A stretch of DNA of 64,000 nucleotides from Arsukibacterium indicum (GCF_019100565.1 NZ_JAHRID010000001.1:62001-126000), one strand, 5' to 3'. Shown: positions 37,263-46,857, counted from the stretch's first letter. The notes: generated by a model from the sequence alone, not told the origin. Numbers and translations are program-made.

Positions 37263-38245
37263 GCGCTATTCCAACACAATGGTCACGGGTGCAACGCTAT
37301 CTACCCGCCCAACAGCAACTGCAAAACTGGCTGAAACAAAGCCTGTTATCGGCAGCAGGTATTGCCGTGTTTATCCTGCTGTGGCAGCTGCTGGCCAGCC
37401 AAATCACCACTTCACTCGGCAGTTTTCCCGGCCCGGTGCAGGTAGCCCAGCAATGGTCTGGCCTGGTCGCCGAGCACAAGGCAGAAAAAAAGCGCGAAGC
37501 AGCGTTTTATCAGCGCCAGCAACAGCGTAATGCCGCCAGTTTAGCCGCTAACCCCGATGCGGTAATAACAGTACGGCCCTATAACGGCCGGCCAACCTTT
37601 TTTAGCCAGATTTTTACCAGCCTGTATACCGTACTCACCGGCTTTGTGCTGGCATCACTAGTGGCGATACCAGCCGGTATTGTTATCGGCCTTAGCCCAC
37701 GGCTGTACAGCGCCTTTAACCCGCTGATCCAGCTGTTTAAGCCGGTATCGCCGCTGGCCTGGTTGCCACTGGTGACCATTTTGGTCAGCGCGCTGTATCA
37801 AAGCGAGCAGCCGCTGTTTGCGCGCTCATTTTTAGTGTCGGTATTTACCGTTACGCTGTGCTCCTTGTGGCCTACTTTGCTTAACACCATTGTTGGTGTC
37901 AGTAATATCTCACCGGATTTGCAAAACGTCAGCCGGGTATTGCAGTTGAACTGGCTAACGCATGTGCGGCGCATTGTGCTGCCCTCGGCGGTGCCGATGA
38001 TCTTTACCGGCCTGCGCTTATCACTCGGTATTGCCTGGATGGTGCTGATTGCCGCCGAGATGCTGGCGCAAAACCCTGGCCTTGGCAAGTTTGTCTGGGA
38101 TGAATTTCAAAACGGCTCGTCCGACTCACTCAGCCGCATCTGCGTCGCCGTGCTGGTCATTGGTTTAATCGGCTATGCACTGGACAGACTGATGCTGCAA
38201 CTGCAGCAGCGGGTGAACTGGGATAAGAGCGCCCAGCTCAGGTAG
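37259..38245 (+). CDS. nrtB: nitrate ABC transporter permease
   Basis: The 328-residue membrane protein has an N-terminal helix (about residues 30-50), a hydrophilic insert of roughly 60 residues (KAEKKREAAFYQRQQQRN), then five or so transmembrane helices. The permease signature for contact with the ATPase lies around EMLAQNPGLGKFVWDEF. It forms the channel of the NrtABC importer. It is in the operon between nrtA and the ATPase gene. Confidence 0.92.
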   Translation: MSAIPTQWSRVQRYLPAQQQLQNWLKQSLLSAAGIAVFILLWQLLASQITTSLGSFPGPVQVAQQWSGLVAEHKAEKKREAAFYQRQQQRNAASLAANPDAVITVRPYNGRPTFFSQIFTSLYTVLTGFVLASLVAIPAGIVIGLSPRLYSAFNPLIQLFKPVSPLAWLPLVTILVSALYQSEQPLFARSFLVSVFTVTLCSLWPTLLNTIVGVSNISPDLQNVSRVLQLNWLTHVRRIVLPSAVPMIFTGLRLSLGIAWMVLIAAEMLAQNPGLGKFVWDEFQNGSSDSLSRICVAVLVIGLIGYALDRLMLQLQQRVNWDKSAQLR

Positions 38246-38284
38246 CAGATAACGGATAACCGCTAAAGAATAAGGAGACAGGTG

Positions 38285-39139
38285 ATGCAAAAAGCCCATT
38301 TACAACTTAGCCAGCTGGGTATCAGCTTCCCAACGCCAAAGGGCCCCTTTGTCGCGCTGCAAAACGTCAATCTGGATATCGGCAAAGGCGAATTTATCAG
38401 CCTGATTGGCCACTCCGGCTGCGGTAAATCAACGGTATTAAATCTGGTGGCCGGTTTGCTGCAGGCAAGTTCAGGCGGCGTTATTTTAAACCAGAAAGAA
38501 GTTAATGCGCCGGGGCCTGAGCGCGCGGTAGTGTTTCAAAACCACTCGCTGCTGCCCTGGCTTAGCGTGTACCAGAACGTTGAACTGGCGGTAAAGCAAG
38601 TGTTTCGCGGCCAGAAAAGCAAAACCGAAATGCGCGATTGGATAGAGCATAACCTGGCACTGGTGCAAATGAGCCATGCCCGCGATAAGCGCCCGGCGGA
38701 AATCTCCGGCGGCATGAAGCAGCGCGTCGGTATAGCCCGCGCCTTAGCGATGCAGCCGCAGGTACTGCTGATGGACGAACCGTTTGGCGCCTTAGATGCA
38801 CTCACCCGCGCCCATCTGCAGGACTCGCTGATGGAAATACAAGCCAGGCTTAACAACACCGTGATTATGATCACTCACGATGTCGATGAAGCGGTGCTGT
38901 TATCCGATCGCATCGTAATGATGACCAACGGCCCGGCCGCTACCATCGGCGAAATACTGCACATTGAGCTGCCACGACCACGCAATCGCATCGCGCTGGC
39001 CGATTGCCCGACTTATAACCATTACCGCCATGCCGTGCTGAGCTTTTTGTATGAAAAGCAGCGCAAAGTGGAAGTACTGCCGAAAGCTGAGCCGGCAAAA
39101 GCGCCTGCAGTAGCACAAACACAGGAGAAACGGGCATGA
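38285..39139 (+). CDS. nrtC: nitrate ABC transporter ATP-binding protein
   Basis: This is a complete ABC ATPase with Walker A GHSGCGKST, signature SGGMKQRVGIARA and Walker B VLLMDEPFGALDALT followed by the His switch ITHDVDEA. At 284 residues it resembles NrtD/NasD in size and lacks the NrtA-like C-terminal extension found on cyanobacterial NrtC; the symbol follows common gammaproteobacterial use. The ATG at 38285 has AAGGAG 7 bases upstream. It overlaps the next gene by four bases. Confidence 0.92.
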   Translation: MQKAHLQLSQLGISFPTPKGPFVALQNVNLDIGKGEFISLIGHSGCGKSTVLNLVAGLLQASSGGVILNQKEVNAPGPERAVVFQNHSLLPWLSVYQNVELAVKQVFRGQKSKTEMRDWIEHNLALVQMSHARDKRPAEISGGMKQRVGIARALAMQPQVLLMDEPFGALDALTRAHLQDSLMEIQARLNNTVIMITHDVDEAVLLSDRIVMMTNGPAATIGEILHIELPRPRNRIALADCPTYNHYRHAVLSFLYEKQRKVEVLPKAEPAKAPAVAQTQEKRA

Positions 39140-40440
39140 CAGAGGCAGAGCTGATTATTATCGGCAATGGCATGGCCTGTCAGCGCCTGCTGGCCGAGTT
39201 GGTGCAACAACCGAACCGGCCCACGCGGATAGTGGTATTTGGCGCTGAAGCTAAACCGGCCTACAACCGTGTGCTGCTATCCGGCCTGTTAAGCAACGAG
39301 CTGCCCGATAGCGCCGCCGAACTGGTAAGCCCGGCTTGGTACGCTAAACACAATATCGAGCTGATTTGCGATGATGCGGTAGTGCTGATCGATCGCGAGC
39401 GCAAACTGGTAATCAGCCGCCACGGCCGCTACCGCCGTTACCAGCAGTTAGTGCTGGCCTGTGGTGCCCTGCCGCTGACACCGGCTTATGCCAGGGAGAG
39501 TGCCAAAGAGAAGTCCAACGATAGCAGCGGCCAGTTACAGCCTGGCCTTTGCCATTTTCGTAACTGGCAGGATTTAGCCACGCTGCGTCTGGCCGGCCAG
39601 CAATTGCAGCATGCGGTGGTGGTCGGCGGTGGTTTTCTTGGCCTGGAAGCGGCCGAAGGCCTGCGCAAGCTTGGCATGCAGGTCAGCCTGCTGCAGCGCG
39701 GTGCTTATTTGCTAAACCGCCAGCTTGACGCCCCTGCCGCCACTTTATTGCAGCAACAACTTAGCGCGCGCGGTTTAAGCATTTTGACCAACAGTGAAAT
39801 TGAGCGCCTGAATTATAAACATGGCCAATTGCAGGCTGTCAGGCTGAAAAGCGGCCAGCAGTTAAAAGCCGATATCGTCGTGCTGGCACTGGGCATCAGG
39901 CCGAATATCAGCCTGGCGCAACAGTCCGGCTTAACTGTTAAGCAGGGCATCATCGTTAACCGCCAGTTACAGAGCTCAGACAGCGCCATTTATGCGCTGG
40001 GCGAATGTATAGAGCTTAACGGCGAAACCTTTGGTTTAGTCGCGCCAATTAATGCCCAGGCGACACAGCTGGCGCAAACCCTGTGCGGCAAAGCAGCGAG
40101 CTACTGCAGCGAAAATACGGCAACTCAGCTGAAAATCAGCGGTATTGCGCTTAGCTCCTGTGGCGATATTGCCAGCCTCTGTGCCAGCCCCGACAGCTTT
40201 GATGGCTGCACCGATTATCTCGATAGCGAACTTAATGAATATCGCCGGCTCTGGTGGCGCGGGCCTTATTTAGCCGGCGCTGTGCTGTATGGCGATACCC
40301 GCCTGAGCCAACAACTGAGCCAGCTGATTAACCAGCAGCAGCCCTATCATGGCTGTCGCAGCAGCCTACTGCTTGGCCTGGCCGACAGCGCAGCGGCAGA
40401 GCTCGCTGCAGAAAGCCAATCTCAACAAGATGCCGCCTGA
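39136..40440 (+). CDS. FAD-dependent NAD(P)H oxidoreductase, probable electron donor of NasA
   Basis: The 434-residue protein resembles the N-terminal half of NirB: FAD-binding LIIIGNGMACQRLL, NAD-binding VVVGGGFLGLEAAEGL, and SDSAIYALGEC near the C-terminal FAD segment. It lacks the [2Fe-2S], [4Fe-4S] and siroheme domains of NirB. In Klebsiella (NasC) and Bacillus (NasB) such flavoproteins pass electrons from NADH to NasA. Position between nrtC and nirB supports that role, but the direct partner is inferred. An alternative is an accessory nitrite-reductase subunit. Confidence 0.8.
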   Translation: MTEAELIIIGNGMACQRLLAELVQQPNRPTRIVVFGAEAKPAYNRVLLSGLLSNELPDSAAELVSPAWYAKHNIELICDDAVVLIDRERKLVISRHGRYRRYQQLVLACGALPLTPAYARESAKEKSNDSSGQLQPGLCHFRNWQDLATLRLAGQQLQHAVVVGGGFLGLEAAEGLRKLGMQVSLLQRGAYLLNRQLDAPAATLLQQQLSARGLSILTNSEIERLNYKHGQLQAVRLKSGQQLKADIVVLALGIRPNISLAQQSGLTVKQGIIVNRQLQSSDSAIYALGECIELNGETFGLVAPINAQATQLAQTLCGKAASYCSENTATQLKISGIALSSCGDIASLCASPDSFDGCTDYLDSELNEYRRLWWRGPYLAGAVLYGDTRLSQQLSQLINQQQPYHGCRSSLLLGLADSAAAELAAESQSQQDAA

Positions 40441-40461
40441 CGTGCGCAAAGGAGCAAGACG

Positions 40462-43011
40462 ATGACAACAAGCACCACAAAACAGCTGCTGCTGATCGGC
40501 AACGGTATGGTTGGCCAGCACTTTATTGAGCAATTTCTGGCCCAGGCCAATGCCACGCAGTGGCAAGTTACCGTTTTTGCCGGCGAAGACAGGCCCGCTT
40601 ATGACAGGGTGCATTTATCCGATTACTTTAGCGATGGCGATGCCGGCAAACTGCAACTGGCTGCGGACAGCTTCTATAGCGACAACAAGGTCGCGTTAAA
40701 GCTGAGCGAGCCGGTACTGGCGATTGACCGCGCCGCCAAAACGGTCACCACCGCTAAGGCACGTTACTTTTACGACAAGCTGGTACTGGCTACCGGCTCT
40801 TACCCCTTTGTGCCGCCGATTGCCGGTAACGATAACGCCCACTGTCTGGTGTACCGCACCATAGCGGATCTTGAGGCCATCAGTGCCAGCAGCCGGAGCG
40901 CCAAAGTCGGCGTGGTGATCGGCGGCGGCCTGCTGGGCCTCGAAGCAGCTAATGCGCTGAAACTGCAGGGCCTGGAGGCGCATGTAGTGGAGTTTGCGCC
41001 GCAACTGATGCCGGTGCAGCTGGATAAAGACGGCGGCGAGCTGCTGCGCAGTAAAATTGAGCAGTTAGGCGTAAGCGTACATACCGACAAAGCCACCAGC
41101 AGCATCACGCCAGGCACAGAGCAGCGCTTACAGCTTAACTTTGCTGATGGCAGTGTGCTGCAAACCGATCTTATTGTGTTCTCGGCTGGCATCCGGCCGC
41201 AGGACGCTTTGGCCAAAGAAGCAGGCTTGGAGCTGGGCCCACGCGGCGGCATTGTGATTAACAACCAGTGCCAAACCAGCGATGCCGATATTTTTGCCAT
41301 TGGCGAGTGTGCCTTATGGCAGGGCCAGTTATTTGGCTTAGTGGCGCCTGGTTATCAGATGGCGCGTACCGCGGCGGCTGTGCTAACTGGCGATAGCAGC
41401 CAGAGTTTTAGCGGCGCCGATATGTCGACCAAGCTGAAATTACTCGGGGTCGATGTCGGTTCCATTGGCGATGCGCATGGCCGTACGCCGGGTAGCATCA
41501 GCCTGCGTTATCGCAATGACTTACTGGGCGAGTACCGCAAATTAGTGTTAAGCAGTGACGGCAAACAACTGCTGGGCGCGGTGCTGGTCGGCGATAACAG
41601 CTATTACGACAGCTTATTGCAATATGCGCTGAACGGCATAACGCTGCCAGCCGACCCGCACAGCCTGATGCTGCCGCAATCCGGCAGCAAGCCGCTGCTG
41701 GGCCCGGCGGCCCTGCCCGCTAGCGCTACTTTGTGCTCTTGTCATAATGTCAGCAAAGGCGCCATTTGTGCTGCGCTGGATAACGGCGTACAGGATTTAG
41801 CCGGCATTAAAAGCTGCACTAAGGCCGCCACCGGCTGTGGTGGCTGCGCCGCGCTGTTAAAAAGCGTGGTCGAGCACGAACTCACGGCCCGCGGTGTGGC
41901 GGTAAGCACCGACTTATGCGAGCACTTTAGCTACAGCCGCCAGCAGCTGTATCATCTGGTTCGGGTCGATGGCATCAAAACCTTTAACGAGCTGATCAAA
42001 AGCCACGGTCGCGGCCATGGCTGTGAAATTTGCAAACCGGCGGTGGCGTCGATTCTGGCCAGTTGCTGGAACGAGCCTGTGCTGGCCAAACCGCATGTGG
42101 CGCTGCAAGACACCAACGATACTTTCCTTGCCAATATGCAGAAAAACGGCACCTATTCGGTAGTGCCGCGCATTCCGGGCGGCGAAATTACCCCGGCCAT
42201 GTTAATCAGCATTGGCAAGGTGGCGGAGCAATACCAGCTGTATACCAAGATCACCGGCGGCCAGCGCATCGATTTATTTGGCGCGACGCTGGATCAGCTG
42301 CCGCTGATCTGGCAACAGCTGATTGATGCCGGTTTTGAAACCGGTCATGCCTATGGCAAGTCGCTGCGCACAGTAAAATCCTGTGTTGGCAGCAGCTGGT
42401 GTCGTTATGGCGTGCAGGACAGCGTTAGCATGGCGATTTTGCTGGAAAACCGCTACAAAGGCGTGCGCGCGCCGCACAAAATTAAAATGGCCGTATCCGG
42501 CTGCACCCGCGAATGCGCCGAAGCGCAAAGCAAAGACGTCGGTGTTATTGCCACCGAAAATGGCTGGAACCTGTATGTCTGCGGTAATGGCGGCATGAAA
42601 CCGCGCCACGCCGACCTCTTTGCCACCGACCTTAACGACGAACAACTGCTGAGCTATATCGACCGCTTGCTGATGTTTTATATCAAAACCGCCGACCGCC
42701 TGCAGCGCACCGCCAGCTGGATGAATAACCTCGAAGGCGGGCTGGATTATCTGCGTGATGTGATTATTCACGACAGCTTAGGCTTAGCTGCAGAGCTCGA
42801 AGCGCAGATGCAACTATTGATTGCCAACTACCAGTGCGAATGGCAAACCGTGCTAAAGGATCCAGAGCAGCGTGCCCGCTTTAACAGCTATGTTAACGCC
42901 GCAGCGCCGGCGCGTAGTGAGCTCGGCTTTATGCCGGAGCGCGGCCAGCTTATTCCCAGTCGCCAGCTTAACATCGACGTTACCATTGAAAGCAAGGAGA
43001 CCACCCTATGA
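40462..43011 (+). CDS. nirB: NADH-dependent nitrite reductase large subunit
   Basis: NirB reduces nitrite to ammonium using NADH. The 849-residue chain has the FAD domain (LLLIGNGMVGQHF), the NAD domain (VVIGGGLLGLEAANAL), a BFD-like [2Fe-2S] domain (CSCHNVSKGAIC, CGGCAALL), a nitrite/sulfite reductase ferredoxin-like domain, and the siroheme/[4Fe-4S] cysteines (VGSSWCRYGVQD, VSGCTRECAEAQSKD, CGNGG). AAAGGAG precedes the ATG. It overlaps nirD by four bases. Siroheme supply links it to cobA. Confidence 0.96.
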   Translation: MTTSTTKQLLLIGNGMVGQHFIEQFLAQANATQWQVTVFAGEDRPAYDRVHLSDYFSDGDAGKLQLAADSFYSDNKVALKLSEPVLAIDRAAKTVTTAKARYFYDKLVLATGSYPFVPPIAGNDNAHCLVYRTIADLEAISASSRSAKVGVVIGGGLLGLEAANALKLQGLEAHVVEFAPQLMPVQLDKDGGELLRSKIEQLGVSVHTDKATSSITPGTEQRLQLNFADGSVLQTDLIVFSAGIRPQDALAKEAGLELGPRGGIVINNQCQTSDADIFAIGECALWQGQLFGLVAPGYQMARTAAAVLTGDSSQSFSGADMSTKLKLLGVDVGSIGDAHGRTPGSISLRYRNDLLGEYRKLVLSSDGKQLLGAVLVGDNSYYDSLLQYALNGITLPADPHSLMLPQSGSKPLLGPAALPASATLCSCHNVSKGAICAALDNGVQDLAGIKSCTKAATGCGGCAALLKSVVEHELTARGVAVSTDLCEHFSYSRQQLYHLVRVDGIKTFNELIKSHGRGHGCEICKPAVASILASCWNEPVLAKPHVALQDTNDTFLANMQKNGTYSVVPRIPGGEITPAMLISIGKVAEQYQLYTKITGGQRIDLFGATLDQLPLIWQQLIDAGFETGHAYGKSLRTVKSCVGSSWCRYGVQDSVSMAILLENRYKGVRAPHKIKMAVSGCTRECAEAQSKDVGVIATENGWNLYVCGNGGMKPRHADLFATDLNDEQLLSYIDRLLMFYIKTADRLQRTASWMNNLEGGLDYLRDVIIHDSLGLAAELEAQMQLLIANYQCEWQTVLKDPEQRARFNSYVNAAAPARSELGFMPERGQLIPSRQLNIDVTIESKETTL

Positions 43012-43394
43012 GCCAGCTTGCTTACGCGATAACGGCTGACACTGACCACGCGCCACAAGCCGATTGGATAGCACTGTGCCAGCAGCAAGACTTAGCGCCC
43101 TTTTCCGGTGTGGCAGCAAGGTTTGGCCAGTATGCTATAGCGCTGTTTTACTTACCCGGCGAAGCGGTAGAGCTGTATGGCGTCAGCCATATCGACCCTG
43201 CAACCGGCGCACCGGTAATGGCCCATGGCCTGGTTGGTGAAAGCGGCGGCGAGTTTTATGTTGCGGCGCCACTACATAAACAACAGTACCGGCTCAGCGA
43301 CGGCCAGTGCTTAAGCGATAGCGCGCTGACATTACAGGTATTTAATGTGCAGCTGCTGGATGGCCAGGTGTGGATACTACCCCCAACGGAGTAG
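43008..43394 (+). CDS. nirD: nitrite reductase small subunit NirD
   Basis: The 128-residue protein has the Rieske-like beta fold of NirD but lacks the Cys/His iron-sulfur ligands, as expected for this family. It overlaps the end of nirB (ATGA) and closes the nrtABC-nirBD operon. Recognisable blocks are FGQYAIALFYLPGE and ELYGVSHIDPATGAPVMAHGLVG. Confidence 0.92.
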   Translation: MSQLAYAITADTDHAPQADWIALCQQQDLAPFSGVAARFGQYAIALFYLPGEAVELYGVSHIDPATGAPVMAHGLVGESGGEFYVAAPLHKQQYRLSDGQCLSDSALTLQVFNVQLLDGQVWILPPTE

Positions 43395-43452
43395 TAAAGC
43401 GCCCCTTAATGGCAATAACAATAAGGATGCAAAGCTTTTAAGCTTATATCCA

Positions 43453-43560
43453 CAACACCGAGCAAGGCGCTCTAAAGCAGTATTGCAAAGCAATACTGCC
43501 ATGAGGCCTTTGCCGTGGCACTAACGCCACCGGGTAAGTCTGGAAACGGCCTTACCTCCC
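43453..43560 (+). promoter_or_regulatory. molybdenum-cofactor (Moco) riboswitch upstream of moaA
   Basis: The 184-base gap between nirD and moaA holds a structured element with features of the Moco RNA motif: the ACCGAGC start, a perfect GCAGTATTGC / GCAATACTGC hairpin, GAGGCCTTTGCC, a GTGGC-ACTAAC-GCCAC stem-loop followed by CGGG, a GGTAAG/CTTACC stem, and CCTC closing with GAGG. It ends 18 bases before moaA, so it can control translation start. An AAGCTT inverted repeat lies just upstream (43432-43445). Confidence 0.75.
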
Positions 43561-43578
43561 CATTTGGAAAGGTGAACT

Positions 43579-44550
43579 ATGTTAACTGACGCTTATGCGC
43601 GCCGCTTTAGCTATTTGCGGCTGTCTGTTACTGAAATCTGCAATTTTCGCTGCAGCTATTGCCTGCCTGATGGCAATGACTGTGACTCCCGTAGCGGTGA
43701 ATTATCCCTGAGCGAAATTAAACGCCTGGTTACGGCATTTGCTAAGTTAGGTACCCGTAAAATACGGATCACCGGCGGCGAGCCCTCCTTACGTAAAGAC
43801 TTAACCGAAATTATCGCTATCTGCAAAGCGGTGCCCGGTATTGAAAAAGTGGCACTGACCACCAACGGCTACCGGTTAAAACGTGATGCGCTGGCCTGGC
43901 AAGAAGCCGGGCTGGATGCGGTAAACGTTAGCGTCGATAGTCTGGATGCCGACACCTTTCACCTGGTCACCGGCCAGGACAAATTAGCCGACATCTTAGA
44001 AGGCATAGCCCATGCTAAAGCCATTGGCATTAAGCAGGTAAAAATTAATACCGTACTGCTAAAACAGCACAATGCTCTGGCCCTGCCGGATTTTCTTAAG
44101 TTTGTGAAGCAGCAGGATATTGCGCTGCGTTTTATTGAGCTGATGCGCACTGGCGATAATGCTGATTTTTATCAGCGCCAACATCTAAGTGGTGCCAGCA
44201 TTCAACAACAGCTACTGGATCAGGGCTGGCAGCTGAACGTCAAAGCGAAAACTGACGGTCCGGCGCTGGAGTACTCACATGCAGATTATCAGGGGCGGAT
44301 TGGTCTGATTATGCCTTACAGCAAAGACTTCTGTGCCGACTGCAACCGGCTTAGAGTTTCAAGCGTGGGCCAGCTGTATTTGTGTCTGTTTACCGACAGC
44401 CATCAGGAGCTACGAAGCTTGCTGCAGAGCGATGACAGTGCGCCACTGATGCGGTTTTTACAGCAGGCAGTGCAAGGCAAAGCTTTCAGCCATCAGCTGC
44501 AACAAGACTACAGTGGCAGCACCCGCCATTTAGCCCAGATTGGCGGCTAA
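43579..44550 (+). CDS. moaA: GTP 3',8-cyclase (radical SAM)
   Basis: MoaA converts GTP to 3',8-cyclo-GTP, the first step of molybdopterin synthesis. The N-terminal radical SAM motif is ICNFRCSYC. The C-terminal cluster region is FCADCNRLRVSS with a later LCLF cysteine, and the chain ends in the Gly-Gly tail needed for activity. At 323 residues the length is typical. It is the first gene behind the riboswitch. Confidence 0.96.
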   Translation: MLTDAYARRFSYLRLSVTEICNFRCSYCLPDGNDCDSRSGELSLSEIKRLVTAFAKLGTRKIRITGGEPSLRKDLTEIIAICKAVPGIEKVALTTNGYRLKRDALAWQEAGLDAVNVSVDSLDADTFHLVTGQDKLADILEGIAHAKAIGIKQVKINTVLLKQHNALALPDFLKFVKQQDIALRFIELMRTGDNADFYQRQHLSGASIQQQLLDQGWQLNVKAKTDGPALEYSHADYQGRIGLIMPYSKDFCADCNRLRVSSVGQLYLCLFTDSHQELRSLLQSDDSAPLMRFLQQAVQGKAFSHQLQQDYSGSTRHLAQIGG

Positions 44551-44551
44551 G

Positions 44552-45118
44552 ATGAGCAGTTGTATGCAATTTAGCGCCCTGATTTTAGCCGGGGGTCAGT
44601 CCAGCCGGATGGGCCAGGATAAAGCGCTGTTAAGCCTGAATGGCCAGAGTTTGCTTGAGCATATGCAACAACTTGCGCTGGCTACTGGTGCCTGTGAGGT
44701 GCTGGTTAGTCGCAATCAACCGGGATTTATTGCCGATCAGACTCAGCAACAGGGGCCCTTAGCCGGTATTTTGGCGGCACTTGTGCACTGTCGCAGCTCG
44801 CAGTTACTGGTATTACCGATAGATACGCCATTATTGAGCACACTTAGTCTGCAGCGGCTGCTGCAACACGCAGCTGGTCAAGCCGCCTGTTTTGCAAATA
44901 GCCCGCTGCCCTGCGTACTGCCGGTAAACCCGACACTTAGTGCCATGATTAGTAAACAACTACAAAACGGCCAGCGTTCGGTTAAAGCGCTGTTAGCAAA
45001 GCTAAATTCCGTATACCTACCGGCTCCGACCACTGAACTGCTTAATACCAATACTCCACAAGACTGGCAGCTTTGCCTGAATTTACTGAATAACGGAGAG
45101 CATTATGCCAAGGCCTGA
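44552..45118 (+). CDS. mobA: molybdenum cofactor guanylyltransferase
   Basis: MobA attaches GMP to Mo-molybdopterin, forming the bis-MGD used by NasA and NarG. The nucleotide-binding LILAGGQSSRMGQDKALL is intact, and GPLAGILAAL and PIDTPLL follow. The ATG at 44552 lies one base after the moaA stop; an ATG four codons later is possible. It overlaps moaB by 14 bases. No mobB follows. Confidence 0.93.
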   Translation: MSSCMQFSALILAGGQSSRMGQDKALLSLNGQSLLEHMQQLALATGACEVLVSRNQPGFIADQTQQQGPLAGILAALVHCRSSQLLVLPIDTPLLSTLSLQRLLQHAAGQAACFANSPLPCVLPVNPTLSAMISKQLQNGQRSVKALLAKLNSVYLPAPTTELLNTNTPQDWQLCLNLLNNGEHYAKA

Positions 45119-45644
45119 TTTAAGCAGGTTTTACCCGCTGACGATAGCCGTACTTACTGTATCAGATAGTCGTACCAGCAACACCGACAGTAGTGGTGAA
45201 TTACTGTGTCAGCTGCTGCAAACTGCGGGGCATCAATTGGCCGAACGGACATTAGTGCCGAATAACAAATATCAAATACGTGCTGTGTTAAGTCAGTGGA
45301 TAGCCAGCGATACCATCCAGGTGGTGCTGCTTAATGGTGGTACCGGATATGCCAAGGGTAATTGCACGGTGGAGGCCACAACGCCACTCCTGGATGACAC
45401 AGTACCGGGCTTTGGTGAGCTATTTCGCCAGTTATCGTTTAACGCGTTAGGCTCGGCCGCACTGCAATCTGGCGCGTTGGCCGGCATAGCGAATGGCACC
45501 TTGTTATTTGCGATGCCGGGCTCTGGCGGGGCTTGCACGCTTGCCATGCAACAGCTGATCTTACCGCAGCTGGATGGCCATACCGGCCCCTGTAATTTTT
45601 TAGCCCATGTTAAAAACAGCCCAACCAATAGCTGTGGAGCCTGA
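45105..45644 (+). CDS. moaB: MoaB/MogA-family protein with altered active-site residues
   Basis: The 179-residue protein has the MoaB fold markers ([40 protein letters not shown]). The position normally Asp in GGTGxxxxD is Asn86, the Arg of the usual QSRA is Gly123, and the Thr-Lys after MPGS are Gly-Gly (141-142). MogA-type enzymes adenylylate molybdopterin; these changes suggest weakened catalysis. E. coli MoaB is itself dispensable. The gene is intact and embedded in the moa operon. Confidence 0.87.
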   Translation: MPRPDLSRFYPLTIAVLTVSDSRTSNTDSSGELLCQLLQTAGHQLAERTLVPNNKYQIRAVLSQWIASDTIQVVLLNGGTGYAKGNCTVEATTPLLDDTVPGFGELFRQLSFNALGSAALQSGALAGIANGTLLFAMPGSGGACTLAMQQLILPQLDGHTGPCNFLAHVKNSPTNSCGA

Positions 45645-45645
45645 G

Positions 45646-46155
45646 ATGTCAGAAACAGAACAGTTTATTAATAACGGACTTACTCACATCGATAAGAGCG
45701 GCGCCGCGGCCATGGTTGATGTTAGCGCTAAACACGCAACAACCCGGCTGGCCAGGGCCGGTGCGCTGGTGCAAACTACGCCAGAAGTAATTCATTTAAT
45801 TGAACAAGCCCTGCTGAAAAAAGGCGATGTACTGGCCACGGCCCGGATTGCCGGCATTATGGCAGCAAAGAAAACCAGCGAGCTGATCCCGCTATGCCAC
45901 CCATTAATGCTCAGCAAAGTAACTGTCGATTTTGAGCTAAAGCCCGAGCAAGGTCAGATTAGGGTAGAAAGCAGCTGTTTACTAAGTGGTGTAACCGGGG
46001 TGGAGATGGAAGCCTTAACCGCAGTCAGTGTCGCCGCGCTGACCATTTACGATATGTGTAAGGCAGTGGATAAAGCCATGACCATCAGCGATATCAGGTT
46101 GCTGGAAAAAACCGGCGGTAAGTCGGGACATTATAATTTGGAGACGCCTCAATGA
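45646..46155 (+). CDS. moaC: cyclic pyranopterin monophosphate synthase
   Basis: MoaC completes cPMP formation from the MoaA product. The 169-residue protein has [16 protein letters not shown], the signature [23 protein letters not shown] and [23 protein letters not shown], all highly conserved. The ATG at 45646 starts one base after the moaB stop; upstream in-frame codons lie within moaB. It overlaps moaD by four bases. Confidence 0.97.
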   Translation: MSETEQFINNGLTHIDKSGAAAMVDVSAKHATTRLARAGALVQTTPEVIHLIEQALLKKGDVLATARIAGIMAAKKTSELIPLCHPLMLSKVTVDFELKPEQGQIRVESSCLLSGVTGVEMEALTAVSVAALTIYDMCKAVDKAMTISDIRLLEKTGGKSGHYNLETPQ

Positions 46156-46403
46156 TTAAGATCCGGTTTTTCGCCGCGCTACGCGAGCGGCTGGATTGCT
46201 CACAATATCTGCTTCAGTGTGACAGCAACTCCCAAAGTGTTGCCACCGTACTGGAGCAGCTCAAAGGCCACGACAGTTTGTGGCATCAAGAGCTTAGTCG
46301 CACCGATTTACTCTGTGCCGTGAACCAGCAACTGGTACCGTTAAGTGCCGCGGTACGCGATGGCGATGAGCTGGCGTTTTTCCCTCCGATTACTGGTGGT
46401 TAA
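46152..46403 (+). CDS. moaD: molybdopterin synthase sulfur carrier subunit
   Basis: MoaD is the ubiquitin-fold small subunit that donates sulfur as a C-terminal thiocarboxylate. The 83-residue protein begins [13 protein letters not shown] and ends with the required Gly-Gly after FFPPIT. It starts in the moaC stop (ATGA) and is followed by moaE after one base. Confidence 0.96.
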   Translation: MIKIRFFAALRERLDCSQYLLQCDSNSQSVATVLEQLKGHDSLWHQELSRTDLLCAVNQQLVPLSAAVRDGDELAFFPPITGG

Positions 46404-46404
46404 T

Positions 46405-46854
46405 ATGAGCGTATTTGTGGCTGTACAATGCGATGACTTTTGCCTGGCGAGTGAATATGACGAGCTACGCCGCCATTCAGCATGTGGTGCTGTTGTAACT
46501 TTTAGTGGCCTGGTACGCGAGCTTAGCAATAACATCCTGCACAGTATGACGCTGGAACACTACCCAGGTATGACTGAGCAAGCCCTTGTCGCTATTGCCG
46601 AACAGGCACAACAACGCTGGCAGCTTGGCGCAGTGCACATTATTCATCGGGTGGGCACGCTTAAAACGAATGAGCAAATTGTGTTTGTGGGCATTGCCAG
46701 CGCGCATCGTGCCGCGGCCTTTGCCGCCTGTGAATTTATTATGGATTACCTGAAAAACCGCGCACCGTTCTGGAAAAAAGAACATACCGCAGCGGGTGAT
46801 TACTGGGTTGAGGCCAAAGCCAGTGATCAGCAGGCGCTGGCGCGCTGGGAGTAA
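46405..46854 (+). CDS. moaE: molybdopterin synthase catalytic subunit
   Basis: MoaE joins with MoaD to convert cPMP to molybdopterin. The 149-residue protein has GAVVTFSGLVRE, LEHYPGMTEQ, HRVGTLKTNEQIVFVGIASAHR and the catalytic lysines of KNRAPFWKKE. The start ATG at 46405 is one base after the moaD stop; a longer frame reaches back into moaD but is not used by the family. Confidence 0.96.
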   Translation: MSVFVAVQCDDFCLASEYDELRRHSACGAVVTFSGLVRELSNNILHSMTLEHYPGMTEQALVAIAEQAQQRWQLGAVHIIHRVGTLKTNEQIVFVGIASAHRAAAFAACEFIMDYLKNRAPFWKKEHTAAGDYWVEAKASDQQALARWE

Positions 46855-46857
46855 GGT

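Noticed and set aside
42274-42771. 165-residue open frame antisense to nirB
   Set aside because: Shadow of nirB in the siroheme region; no independent support.
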